Origin: an uncultured Collinsella sp.
GTDB taxonomy: Bacteria; Actinomycetota; Coriobacteriia; Coriobacteriales; Coriobacteriaceae
Reading direction: 5' to 3'
Length of the DNA stretch: 11,187 bases
Assembly: GCA_902470835.1 (NCBI GenBank)
Contig: CABRHR010000065.1
Location: 1 to 11,187, forward strand
Below the pieces are notes generated by a model. That model ran no database searches, had not been told where the DNA came from, and saw only the letters and a list, made by a program, of their open reading frames with translations. A program made the translations under genes and the position numbers. Position 1 is the first letter of the stretch. Every line of letters starts with the position of its first letter. Below are positions 1 to 7,825 of this stretch, piece by piece.

Positions 1-92
1 GGGTCTGACCTGCGTCTTTGGGAGTAATCAACAGTTTCGTCAGTGCTATTACTATTATTAAGATATTTATATCTATAGAAAGGTATTAAAAG
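1..92 (+). promoter_or_regulatory. AT-rich leader upstream of dnaN
   Basis: This stretch is much richer in A and T than the rest of the window. It contains a TATTAT hexamer at 53-58 that resembles a -10 box, but no convincing -35 box at the right distance. A short inverted repeat (AGATAT, two bases, ATATCT) lies at 61-74. The dnaN ribosome binding site GAAAGG is at 78-83, nine bases before the ATG. No clear DnaA box (TTATCCACA-like) is visible. In related genomes this would be the dnaA-dnaN spacer; dnaA itself is not in the window. Promoter activity is inferred. Confidence 0.4.
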
Positions 93-1196
93 ATGAAGTT
101 CACCGTCAGCCAGAGCTCGCTTACACAAGCCATCGGCGTCGTTATGAAGGGTGTCGCTTCGGCATCCACCCTTCCCATCCTGTCGGGCGTGCTCGTCAAG
201 GCGCAAGACGGCATCTTGGAATTCCAGACCTCTAACTACACCATCTCGATCCGTCATCGCATCGCGGCGCATGTCGAAGAAGAGGGTGAGATGGTTATCC
301 CCTGTAAGATGCTCTCCAATATCACCAAGACTCTCCCCGATGCCCCGGTCACCTTTGAGCTGTCCGAGCGCCAGGTGCTAATCAGTTGCGAGAAGAGCTC
401 GTTCCGCCTGAACACGCTCGATGCCAATGACTTCCCTGAGTTTCCGGCCTATGCCATCGAGAGTGCCGTGGAGCTGCCGACCGATATCTTGTCCGAGATG
501 GTCGGCCGCGTGTGGCGCGTCACCTCGACCGACAAGGCTCGCCCCATCCTGGGCGGCGTGCACATGAAGGTCGAGAACAACACCGTTCGCCTGGTGGCGA
601 CCGATTCTTTCCGCTTGGCCGTGTGCGATACGCAGGTCGAGACCTCGACCCTCGAGGGCTCCTTTGAGCTCAACGTTCCGGCCGACGCCTTTAACGACGC
701 GCTGAACATCATGGCCAGCCAGGCGACCATCATGATCGGGGCTACCGACACCCAGGTTGTCTTTGAGGCCGGCAACACCACCTACGTGTCGCGCCGCATC
801 GAGGGCGTGTACCCCAACTACAAGCAGCTCATCCCCGATTCGTGCGTGACGAGCGTCAAGATCGACGTCGCCGCCTTTAACGCCGCCCTCAAGCGCGTGG
901 CCGTTATCGCGAGCGCCAACCCCGCCGTCAAGTTCGAGATCGATGTCGAGAACGGGCAGATGGGTCTGTCCTCCATTTCCAATGACCAGGACCTTGCGCA
1001 GGAGACAATCGATGTCGAGGCCGAGGGCGAGTCGGGCACCATCGCCTTCAACTACCACTACATCTTCGGGTGCCTCAATGCTCTGTCCAAGGAGAAGGAG
1101 ATCACGCTGGAGCTCAAGAGCTACTCGCAGGCGGGCATCTTCAAGTCCTACGACAAGATCAACTACCTGTACCTGGTCATGCCGGTCCGCATCTAG
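93..1196 (+). CDS. dnaN: DNA polymerase III beta subunit (sliding clamp)
   Basis: The 367-residue product is the usual length for a bacterial beta clamp, a dimeric ring that tethers DNA polymerase III to DNA and serves as a docking platform for repair and replication proteins. The start MKFTVSQSSLTQAI, the early TLPILSGVLV segment and the ending LVMPVRI match the family pattern (the clamp normally ends in MPMRL or MPVRI). Three similar clamp folds are expected at roughly residues 1-120, 125-250 and 255-367. The segment VATDSFRLAV near residue 170 and SRRIEGVYPNY near 230 are typical of domain 2. The ATG at 93 has a GAAAGG site nine bases upstream. recF follows nine bases after the stop, so the two are probably cotranscribed. 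No damage or oddity is seen. Confidence 0.98.
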   Translation: MKFTVSQSSLTQAIGVVMKGVASASTLPILSGVLVKAQDGILEFQTSNYTISIRHRIAAHVEEEGEMVIPCKMLSNITKTLPDAPVTFELSERQVLISCEKSSFRLNTLDANDFPEFPAYAIESAVELPTDILSEMVGRVWRVTSTDKARPILGGVHMKVENNTVRLVATDSFRLAVCDTQVETSTLEGSFELNVPADAFNDALNIMASQATIMIGATDTQVVFEAGNTTYVSRRIEGVYPNYKQLIPDSCVTSVKIDVAAFNAALKRVAVIASANPAVKFEIDVENGQMGLSSISNDQDLAQETIDVEAEGESGTIAFNYHYIFGCLNALSKEKEITLELKSYSQAGIFKSYDKINYLYLVMPVRI

Positions 1197-1205
1197 CGCT
1201 GCGCC

Positions 1206-2312
1206 ATGACCATGTTCGCCCGCGATCTTTCCGTCGCGCACTACCGCAGCTTCGATAGTTATCGCCTTGCCCTGGACGAGGGCGTGACGATACTTGCGGG
1301 ACCCAACGCGGCGGGAAAGACCAATCTCATAGAGGCGCTGCAGCTGCTGACGAGCGGCGCCTCGTTTAGGCATCCGACCGCAGCCGAGCTCGTCCATGAC
1401 GGCGTGGGCTCGTGCAAGGCCGAGCTGAGGCTCGAGGGCGACGGCCGCGTGCTTGATATGGGATTGAGCGCGGAGGACGGTAAACGCTCGTTTAGCCGCA
1501 ACGGCAAGAGATGCTCCGCCGCCGGTGTGCGCGGGGTTCTGCCGAGCGTGCTGTTTTGCCCCGACCATCTGGACATGGTTAAGCGAGGCGCCAGTGTGCG
1601 CCGCGCCGCCCTCGATGAGTTTGGCATGCAACTGAGCGCACGCTATGCCGATCTTGCGAGCACCTATGGGCGCTGCGTGACTCAGCGTAACGCCTTGCTC
1701 AAGGAGACCTGGTGCTGCCGCGAGATGCTCGGCGCGTGGAACGATTCGATTGCCCGCGCGGGCTCGGCCCTGCTCGTGCACCGGTTGGCCCTGCTCGACC
1801 GGCTGGCGGGCCATGTGCGCACTGCCTACGGGCAAGTGGCGTCCGGCGAGGCTGCCAACGTGGCCTATGCGTCTACGCTGGGGGATTTGCCCCAGGTCGA
1901 GGATCGCGAAGAGCTGAAGGGCTGGGCGTACGAGCGCATGCTGGCCGCGCTTGACGAGCACGCCGACGAGGAAATTCGCCGCGGCGTGACGTTGGTGGGA
2001 CCGCATCGCGATGAGATTGAGTTTACCGTGGCGGGTCGTTCCGCTCGTTCGTTTGCCAGCCAAGGTCAGCAGCGAACGTTGGTGCTGGCCTGGAAGGTGG
2101 CGGAGGTGGCCGTGGCTCGCGATGTCCTGGGCACCGCCCCACTGCTGCTTTTAGACGACGTGATGAGCGAGCTCGACGGCGAGCGTCGCGGCGCTTTTCT
2201 GCGGCTGATCGGCGATGATATCCAGGCGGTCATAACCACGACCAACCTGGGGTACTTTACCGATGACCTGCTTGATCGAGCCAAGGTGGTGAGCATGGGT
2301 GAGACGTGCTAA
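1206..2312 (+). CDS. recF: RecF, DNA replication/repair ATPase
   Basis: RecF is an SMC-like ABC-type ATPase that acts with RecO and RecR to load RecA at single-strand gaps and stalled forks. The 368-residue product is close to the family norm of about 360. Visible motifs are Walker A GPNAAGKT at residues 32-39, the ABC signature region ASQGQQRT around 284-291, and Walker B LLLLDD followed by VMSELD at 313-324. All catalytic motifs are therefore intact. There is no clear ribosome binding site before ATG 1206, and a second ATG lies two codons later at 1212. Translation is probably coupled to dnaN, whose stop is nine bases upstream, and the exact start is uncertain by two codons. The 3' end overlaps the next gene by 14 bases. 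Confidence 0.97.
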   Translation: MTMFARDLSVAHYRSFDSYRLALDEGVTILAGPNAAGKTNLIEALQLLTSGASFRHPTAAELVHDGVGSCKAELRLEGDGRVLDMGLSAEDGKRSFSRNGKRCSAAGVRGVLPSVLFCPDHLDMVKRGASVRRAALDEFGMQLSARYADLASTYGRCVTQRNALLKETWCCREMLGAWNDSIARAGSALLVHRLALLDRLAGHVRTAYGQVASGEAANVAYASTLGDLPQVEDREELKGWAYERMLAALDEHADEEIRRGVTLVGPHRDEIEFTVAGRSARSFASQGQQRTLVLAWKVAEVAVARDVLGTAPLLLLDDVMSELDGERRGAFLRLIGDDIQAVITTTNLGYFTDDLLDRAKVVSMGETC

Positions 2313-2862
2313 TTACGAGCGCGAGAGCGAAACGGTTGCCTTCAGTGGATTTTTGAACGCAGAGCGTCAGCGCATCCTGGCGGCCGCGACACCTGAGCGC
2401 CGCGCGCAGATGGAGGCTGCCGAGGAGTCGCGCGCGGTCTATCGCGCGTGGAACGCGGTGTGCTCGGGCACGCGCGAGGGGCGGCATGTGACGGGCTTGC
2501 GCTACCTGCCCGAGTCCAATGAGCTGCTGGTATATCTCGATTCGCCCTCGTGGACGCAGGAAATGACGCTGTTGCGCGAGATCATTCGCGCGCGCATGGA
2601 GCGCGCCGGTGCGCATGTGGACGGCCTGGTGTTCAAAACCACCGCGCCCGGTCACACGCCGCCCGCCGCCAAGGAGCGCCTGCGCCCGGCGACGACCGAG
2701 CGCCCGTCGGCCCCGCACGCCGACCTAAGTGAGGCCGAGCGCACCGAGATTGAGCGCCAAGTGGCGCCCATCGAAGACCAAAAACTGCGCGAGGCCCTCG
2801 AGAATGCCATGAGAGCCAGTGCCGAGTGGGCCAAGGGCGTGCAAAGCAAAAAAGAGCCTTAA
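2299..2862 (+). CDS. dciA: DUF721 family protein, DciA-like putative helicase loader
   Basis: The 187-residue product has a DUF721-type core at about residues 40-115. It shows the family pattern of an early Trp (W51), a beta strand ELLVYLDSPSW containing W85, then a long helix and a final strand (VDGLVFKTT). DciA proteins interact with the replicative helicase DnaB and help load it. The position between recF and gyrB matches the actinobacterial arrangement in which this family is found. The start is GTG at 2299 inside the end of recF, in another frame, with AAGGTGG at 2283-2289 as a suitable ribosome binding site. The overlap implies translational coupling. The last 70 residues are charged, rich in Glu, Arg and Ala, and low in complexity. 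A strong terminator follows. The family call is from pattern recognition; the role in this organism is inferred. Confidence 0.85.
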   Translation: MRRANYERESETVAFSGFLNAERQRILAAATPERRAQMEAAEESRAVYRAWNAVCSGTREGRHVTGLRYLPESNELLVYLDSPSWTQEMTLLREIIRARMERAGAHVDGLVFKTTAPGHTPPAAKERLRPATTERPSAPHADLSEAERTEIERQVAPIEDQKLREALENAMRASAEWAKGVQSKKEP

Positions 2863-2888
2863 ATCGCATCTGGTGGCCTTGTAGAGCC

Positions 2889-2918
2889 AAATACCCTCGT
2901 TCCCGAGGGTATTTTTTT
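2889..2918 (+). terminator. Rho-independent terminator after dciA
   Basis: A perfect 11-bp stem (AAATACCCTCG at 2889-2899 with CGAGGGTATTT at 2904-2914) closes on a TTCC loop and runs into seven T residues (2912-2918). It ends the dnaN-recF-dciA transcript and implies that gyrB has its own promoter in the roughly 45 bases that follow. The only candidate I see there is weak: TTTACG at 2916-2921 with TACACA at 2938-2943, 16 bases apart. Confidence 0.93.
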
Positions 2919-2956
2919 ACGATAAACTAGTAAGGCTGTACACATTTTCTTGACTG

Positions 2957-2964
2957 AAGGAGGA
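2957..2964 (+). promoter_or_regulatory. gyrB ribosome binding site that decides the start
   Basis: AAGGAGGA lies four to five bases before GTG 2968. It sits inside the longer open frame that begins with TTG at 2950, so the TTG cannot be served by it and has no such site of its own. The gyrA site downstream (AGGAGG ending at 5005, GTG at 5010) has the same short spacing, which supports the choice of GTG 2968. Confidence 0.8.
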
Positions 2965-2967
2965 CGT

Positions 2968-4998
2968 GTGGCAAACGAAAACGATTACGATGGCGGCGAG
3001 ATTAAGATTCTCGAAGGTCTCGAGGCCGTTCGTAAGCGCCCGGGCATGTATATCGGCTCGACGAGCGCCAGCGGTCTGCATCACCTGGTGTGGGAGATCG
3101 TTGACAACTCCGTCGACGAGGCCATGGCCGGTTTCTGCACCGAGATCCAGGTGACGGTCCACGCCGACAACTCCATCACGGTCGTCGACAACGGGCGCGG
3201 CATCCCCGTCGACGAACACCCTGTTAAAAAGATCCCGACGCTCGAGGTCGTCATGACGATCTTGCACGCCGGCGGTAAGTTCGATAACTCGGCCTATAAG
3301 GTTTCGGGCGGCCTGCACGGCGTTGGCATCTCCGTCGTCAACGCACTGTCCAAGCGCGTGGTCGTTCAGGTTCGTCGCGACGGCAACACCTACGAGATGG
3401 AGTTCTCGCGCGGCAAGACCGTCAAGAAGATGGAGGTCGTGGGCACCTCGGATTCGACGGGCACCACCGTCACCTTCTGGCCCGACGACGAGATCTTCGA
3501 GACATGCATCTACGATTTCGATACGCTGCACAACCGTCTGCAGGAGACGGCGTTCCTCAATAAGAACCTCAAAATCGTGCTGACCGACGAGCGCGAGGCG
3601 ACTCCCCGTGTGGAGGAGTTTTGCTACGAGGGCGGCATCATCGACTTCGTCAAGTTCCTCAACGAGGGCAAGGACGTCCCCGAGGCCTTTAAGGAGCCCA
3701 TCTACATCGAGGGCAAATCGGACCCGGACGCGCCTGTGACCAAGATGGGCGAGGTCGAGGTTTCCCTGCAGTGGAATAGCGGTTACGGCGAGAACGTCAT
3801 GTCGTTTGCCAACGACATCTATACCCCCGAGGGCGGCATGCACCTTGAGGGCTTCCGCACCGCGCTCACCCGTGTGATCAACGACTACGCGCGCAAACAG
3901 AACCTGCTCAAGGAAAAAGACGCCAACCTGACCGGCGACGATGTGCGCGAGGGCCTTTCGGCCGTTATCTCGGTCAAGCTGCCCGACCCGCAATTTGAGG
4001 GCCAGACCAAGGCCAAGCTCGGCAGCTCCTATATGCGCGCGCTGACGCTCAAGATCGTGACCGACGGCCTCGCCGATTACCTCGAGGAGCATCCCAAGCC
4101 CGCTCGCGAGATCGTCAAGAAGGCCCAGCAGGCATGCAAGGCCCGCAACGCCGCCCGCAAGGCGCGCGAAGCGACCCGTCGCAAGAGCCTGCTCGAGACG
4201 GCATCCCTGCCCGGTAAGCTCGCCGACTGCTCGGTGCGCGATGCCGAGCTGACCGAGCTCTTCATCGTAGAGGGTGACTCGGCAGGCGGTTCAGCCAAGG
4301 ACGGCCGTCGCCGAGACATCCAGGCGATTCTGCCCCTGCGCGGCAAGATTTTGAACGTCGAACGCGTTGGTGACCATCGCGCGTTCTCGAGTGACACCAT
4401 CCAGTCATTGATTACCGCGATCGGCTGCGGCGTCACGACGAGTGCCGGCGACGGCGGCGACTTCGATATCACCAAGGCGCGCTACCACAAGATCATCATC
4501 ATGACCGATGCAGACGTCGACGGCGCGCATATCCGCATCCTGCTGCTGACGTTCTTCTACAAGTACATGCGTCCGCTGATCGATGCCGGCTACGTCTACG
4601 TTGCCTGCCCGCCCATCTTTGGCATTAAAGTGCGCAACAAGATCCACTACGTGTATCCCAATGGCCGCCAGCCCGAAGACGAGATCCTGCGCGATACCAT
4701 CCAGAGTCTGGGCCTGAACCCCGACGATAACGACGAGGACGGCAAGGCCAAGGACGGCAAGATCACCAAGAAGCGCAAGGGCTATACCGTCCAGCGCTAC
4801 AAGGGTCTGGGCGAGATGGACCCCAAGCAGCTTGCCTCGACGACGATGGATCCCAAGACCCGCATCCTGCAGCGCGTGTCGATCGAGGACGCCGTGGTGG
4901 CAGACCGCGCCGTGCGCGAGCTGATGGGTTCCGAGGTTGGCTATCGCCGCGAGTACATTGAAAAACATGCGCATGACGCGCGTTTCCTTGACGCTTAA
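2968..4998 (+). CDS. gyrB: DNA gyrase subunit B (ATPase subunit)
   Basis: GyrB supplies the ATPase and the TOPRIM metal site of gyrase, the A2B2 enzyme that puts negative supercoils into DNA. From GTG 2968 the product is 676 residues. In order there are the GHKL ATPase site with E43 and N47 in EIVDNSVDEA, D74NGRGIP, the ATP-lid glycines GGLHGVG at 114-120, and the TOPRIM site with E435 in VEGDSAGGSAK and D514-D516-D518 in DADVDGAH. The C-terminal signature QRYKGLGEM is at 609-617. All match E. coli GyrB catalytic residues (E42, N46, D73, E424, D498, D500). YKGLGEM and pairing with gyrA fit GyrB better than ParE. The longer TTG start at 2950 would add six residues but overlaps the ribosome binding site. 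gyrA follows after 11 bases. Upstream transcription is cut by the 2889-2918 terminator. Confidence 0.98.
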   Translation: MANENDYDGGEIKILEGLEAVRKRPGMYIGSTSASGLHHLVWEIVDNSVDEAMAGFCTEIQVTVHADNSITVVDNGRGIPVDEHPVKKIPTLEVVMTILHAGGKFDNSAYKVSGGLHGVGISVVNALSKRVVVQVRRDGNTYEMEFSRGKTVKKMEVVGTSDSTGTTVTFWPDDEIFETCIYDFDTLHNRLQETAFLNKNLKIVLTDEREATPRVEEFCYEGGIIDFVKFLNEGKDVPEAFKEPIYIEGKSDPDAPVTKMGEVEVSLQWNSGYGENVMSFANDIYTPEGGMHLEGFRTALTRVINDYARKQNLLKEKDANLTGDDVREGLSAVISVKLPDPQFEGQTKAKLGSSYMRALTLKIVTDGLADYLEEHPKPAREIVKKAQQACKARNAARKAREATRRKSLLETASLPGKLADCSVRDAELTELFIVEGDSAGGSAKDGRRRDIQAILPLRGKILNVERVGDHRAFSSDTIQSLITAIGCGVTTSAGDGGDFDITKARYHKIIIMTDADVDGAHIRILLLTFFYKYMRPLIDAGYVYVACPPIFGIKVRNKIHYVYPNGRQPEDEILRDTIQSLGLNPDDNDEDGKAKDGKITKKRKGYTVQRYKGLGEMDPKQLASTTMDPKTRILQRVSIEDAVVADRAVRELMGSEVGYRREYIEKHAHDARFLDA

Positions 4999-5009
4999 GA
5001 GGAGGTAAC

Positions 5010-7751
5010 GTGGCAGACGATATCAACAATAACGAGGGTACGGGCGAGGCCGGCGATGCCGGTATGCCCGATGATCTGAAGCGCCTGCTTGCCCGTGCTG
5101 AGCAGGGCGAGGACGGCGACCCGGACGCCTATAACCCCGATGCCGATGATGATGAGGAAGAGGACGACGACGCCGAGCTCGAGGAGAGCTTTGGCGAAGT
5201 CGACCGTGGTGCCTCGGCCGGCGAGGATATCAACGGCGGCCAGCTCCAGATTTCGGAGTTCGGTCGCGAGATGAAGCAGTCGTTCATCGAGTATTCGATG
5301 TCGGTTATCACGGCGCGCGCCCTGCCGGACGTGCGCGACGGCTTAAAGCCGGTGCATCGCCGCATCCTGTACGCGATGAACGAGAGCGGCATCTACCCCA
5401 ACCGCCCGCACAAGAAGTCGGCCTGGACGGTCGGCGAAGTTATCGGTAAGTACCACCCGCATGGCGACTTCGCGGTCTACGAGGCCATGGTCCGCCTGGC
5501 GCAGTGGTTCTCCATGCGCACGCCGCTCATCGACGGTCACGGCAACTTCGGCAACATCGACGGCGACGGCGCGGCAGCCATGCGTTACACCGAGAGCCGC
5601 CTGGCCAAGCCCGCCATGGAACTGCTGCGTGACTTGCAGAAGGATACCGTCGACTGGCAGCCCAACTACGACGAATCGCTCGCCGAACCCGTGGCGCTGC
5701 CTGCGCGCTTCCCCAACCTGCTGGTCAATGGCAGCCAGGGCATCGCCGTCGGCATGGCCACCAACATTGCCCCGCATAACCTCACCGAGGCGATTGAGGC
5801 TACCTGCTACCTGATCGACAACCCCGACGCCACCGTCGACGAGCTCATGCAGATCATGCCCGGTCCGGACTTCCCCACCGGCGCCATCATCATGGGCAGC
5901 GCCGGCATTAAGCAGAGCTACGAGACCGGCCGCGGCTCCATTACCGTGCGTGCCAAGGCGCATGTGGAGTCCACCAAGACCGGCCGCAGCCGCCTGGTCT
6001 TTACCGAGATTCCCTACATGGTCAACAAGGGCACCCTGCAGGAGAAGATCGCCCAGCTCGTCAACGACAAGCGCATCGAGGGCATCTCGGATATGCGCGA
6101 TGAGTCCAACCAGAAGGGTATCCGCCTGGTCATCGAGCTCAAGAAGGGCGTCATTCCGCAGGTCGTGCTCAACAATCTGTATAAGTACACCTCGCTGCAG
6201 ACGACCTTTGGCGCCAACAACCTGGCACTCGTCAACGGCGTTCCCAAATGCCTGAGCCTGCGCGAGATGCTGCGGCACTACATTGACCACCAGGTCGACG
6301 TGGTCACCCGCCGTACCCGCTTCGACCTTAAGAAGGCCCAGGCCCGCGCGCATATCCTTGAGGGCTACTTGATGGCTCTCGACCATATCGACGAGGTCAT
6401 TAGCATCATCCGCTCCTCGCAGACCGACTCCGAGGCCAGCAGCCGCTTGATCGAGCGCTTTGGCTTTACGCCCGAGCAGACCACGGCCATCCTCGAGATG
6501 AAGCTGCGCCGCCTGACCGGCCTGGAGCGCGACAAGATTCAGGAAGAGCTGGACGGCCTGCGCCGCGCCATCGCCTACTACGAGGACCTGCTGGCGCATG
6601 AGGAGAAGATCCTGGGCGTCATCAAGGAAGAGATGCGCGAGATCTCCAAGAAGTTCGGCGACAAGCGCCGCACCGAGATCAGCCAGGTTGAGAAGGACCT
6701 GGATGTCGAGGACCTCATCGCCGACGAGGATATGGTCGTGACTATCACCCACACCGGCTATGTCAAGCGCATTCCGGTGGCCGCCTACCGTGCCCAGAAG
6801 CGCGGCGGCAAGGGCGTGTCGGGCGTCAACCTCAAAGAGGACGACGTTATTGATGAGATGTTCATCGCGTCCACGCACGAGTACGTGCTGTTCTTCTCGA
6901 GCAAGGGCAAGGTCTATCGCCTGAAGGTGCACGAGCTGCCGGTGGGTACGCGCCAGGCGCGCGGTACCGCGATCGTCAACCTGCTGCCCTTCGAGGAGGG
7001 CGAGAAGATCGCGAGCGTCATCAGCTGCCGCGAGTTCCCGGCCGACGAGTACCTGATGTTTGCCACCAAGAGCGGCATGGTCAAGAAGACCGTGATGAGT
7101 GCATACGACCGCAGCCGTCGCGACGGCCTGATCGCTATCAACCTGCGTGACGACGACGCGCTGCTGAACGTGCGCCGCGTGCGCGAGGGCGACAAGATTA
7201 TCCTAGCCACCACCGCGGGCAAGGCGATCATGTTCTCCGAGGAGCAGGTGCGCGCTACCGGCCGCGACACCAGCGGCGTTCGCGGTATCGGCATGAAGGA
7301 CGGCGTGAGCGTTCTGGGCATGGAAGTCACTAACGGCAACGGCGATCTGTTCGTCATCACCGAGCGCGGCTACGGCAAGCGCACGCCGGTTGCGGACTAC
7401 CCGGAGCAGAATCGCGGCGGCCAGGGCGTCTACACCATCCAAATGACCGAGCGTAAGGGTAACCTCGCGGCCATGAAGACGGTGGGCCCGCAGCACGAGC
7501 TGTTCATCGTGACGGAAGGCGCGACGGTCATTCGCGTCAAGACCGACGAGATCAGCCAAACCGGCCGAGCCACCCAAGGCGTCAAGATGATGACCGTGGA
7601 CGACAGCGACCGCGTATGCGCCGTAGCCCGCATGACAGCCGCCAAAGAAAAGCCCGAAGGCGAAGCCACAGAAGATGGCTCTGCCCCCGAAGAAACCCCT
7701 GTCGATCTAGGCGACGGCAACGACATGCCAGAAGATCTCCTAGACGAGTAA
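5010..7751 (+). CDS. gyrA: DNA gyrase subunit A (cleavage-religation and wrapping subunit)
   Basis: GyrA cuts and rejoins DNA and wraps it to give negative supercoiling. The product is 913 residues, longer than E. coli GyrA (875). Residues 1-77 are an acidic extension with a run of Asp and Glu at 44-59; the conserved core begins near residue 79. The catalytic tyrosine is Y193 in AAAMRYTE (E. coli Y122). The quinolone-determining segment GKYHPHGDFAVYEA places Phe154 at the E. coli Ser83 position and Glu158 at Asp87. The GyrA box QKRGGKG at 596-602, with further Gly-rich blades to about 860, marks it as GyrA and not ParC. The tail from about 877 is acidic. GTG 5010 has GAGGAGGT at 4999-5006. 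It is cotranscribed with gyrB, 11 bases upstream, and ends at a strong terminator. Glu codons switch from mostly GAG to mostly GAA in the tail. Confidence 0.98.
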   Translation: MADDINNNEGTGEAGDAGMPDDLKRLLARAEQGEDGDPDAYNPDADDDEEEDDDAELEESFGEVDRGASAGEDINGGQLQISEFGREMKQSFIEYSMSVITARALPDVRDGLKPVHRRILYAMNESGIYPNRPHKKSAWTVGEVIGKYHPHGDFAVYEAMVRLAQWFSMRTPLIDGHGNFGNIDGDGAAAMRYTESRLAKPAMELLRDLQKDTVDWQPNYDESLAEPVALPARFPNLLVNGSQGIAVGMATNIAPHNLTEAIEATCYLIDNPDATVDELMQIMPGPDFPTGAIIMGSAGIKQSYETGRGSITVRAKAHVESTKTGRSRLVFTEIPYMVNKGTLQEKIAQLVNDKRIEGISDMRDESNQKGIRLVIELKKGVIPQVVLNNLYKYTSLQTTFGANNLALVNGVPKCLSLREMLRHYIDHQVDVVTRRTRFDLKKAQARAHILEGYLMALDHIDEVISIIRSSQTDSEASSRLIERFGFTPEQTTAILEMKLRRLTGLERDKIQEELDGLRRAIAYYEDLLAHEEKILGVIKEEMREISKKFGDKRRTEISQVEKDLDVEDLIADEDMVVTITHTGYVKRIPVAAYRAQKRGGKGVSGVNLKEDDVIDEMFIASTHEYVLFFSSKGKVYRLKVHELPVGTRQARGTAIVNLLPFEEGEKIASVISCREFPADEYLMFATKSGMVKKTVMSAYDRSRRDGLIAINLRDDDALLNVRRVREGDKIILATTAGKAIMFSEEQVRATGRDTSGVRGIGMKDGVSVLGMEVTNGNGDLFVITERGYGKRTPVADYPEQNRGGQGVYTIQMTERKGNLAAMKTVGPQHELFIVTEGATVIRVKTDEISQTGRATQGVKMMTVDDSDRVCAVARMTAAKEKPEGEATEDGSAPEETPVDLGDGNDMPEDLLDE

Positions 7752-7791
7752 GAGGCCCTAGCTGGTAAAAATTATCAGACCCCATATATCG

Positions 7792-7825
7792 GCGGTCGGC
7801 GCACCTGCGCGCCGACCGCTTTTTT
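7792..7825 (+). terminator. Rho-independent terminator of gyrB-gyrA
   Basis: An 11-bp perfect GC-rich stem (GCGGTCGGCGC at 7792-7802 with GCGCCGACCGC at 7809-7819) with a six-base loop is followed by six T residues (7820-7825). It lies 41 bases after the gyrA stop. The T tract is also the start of the outer arm of the palindrome described next. Confidence 0.95.

Noticed and set aside
378..2063. 561-codon antisense frame across dnaN and recF
   Set aside because: dnaN and recF are unmistakable on the other strand. The frame follows from strong third-position GC bias, and its His/Gly/Ala/Val-rich product has no family features.
2950..2967. TTG start adding six residues to GyrB
   Set aside because: No binding site precedes it, and the strong AAGGAGGA lies inside it, serving GTG 2968.
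2917..4092. 391-codon antisense frame in gyrB
   Set aside because: Shadow of gyrB caused by GC-rich codons, with no independent start signal or recognisable motif.
5343..6932. 529-codon antisense frame in gyrA
   Set aside because: Shadow of gyrA; its low-complexity Val/Ala/Asp/His composition is typical of antisense GC-rich coding DNA.
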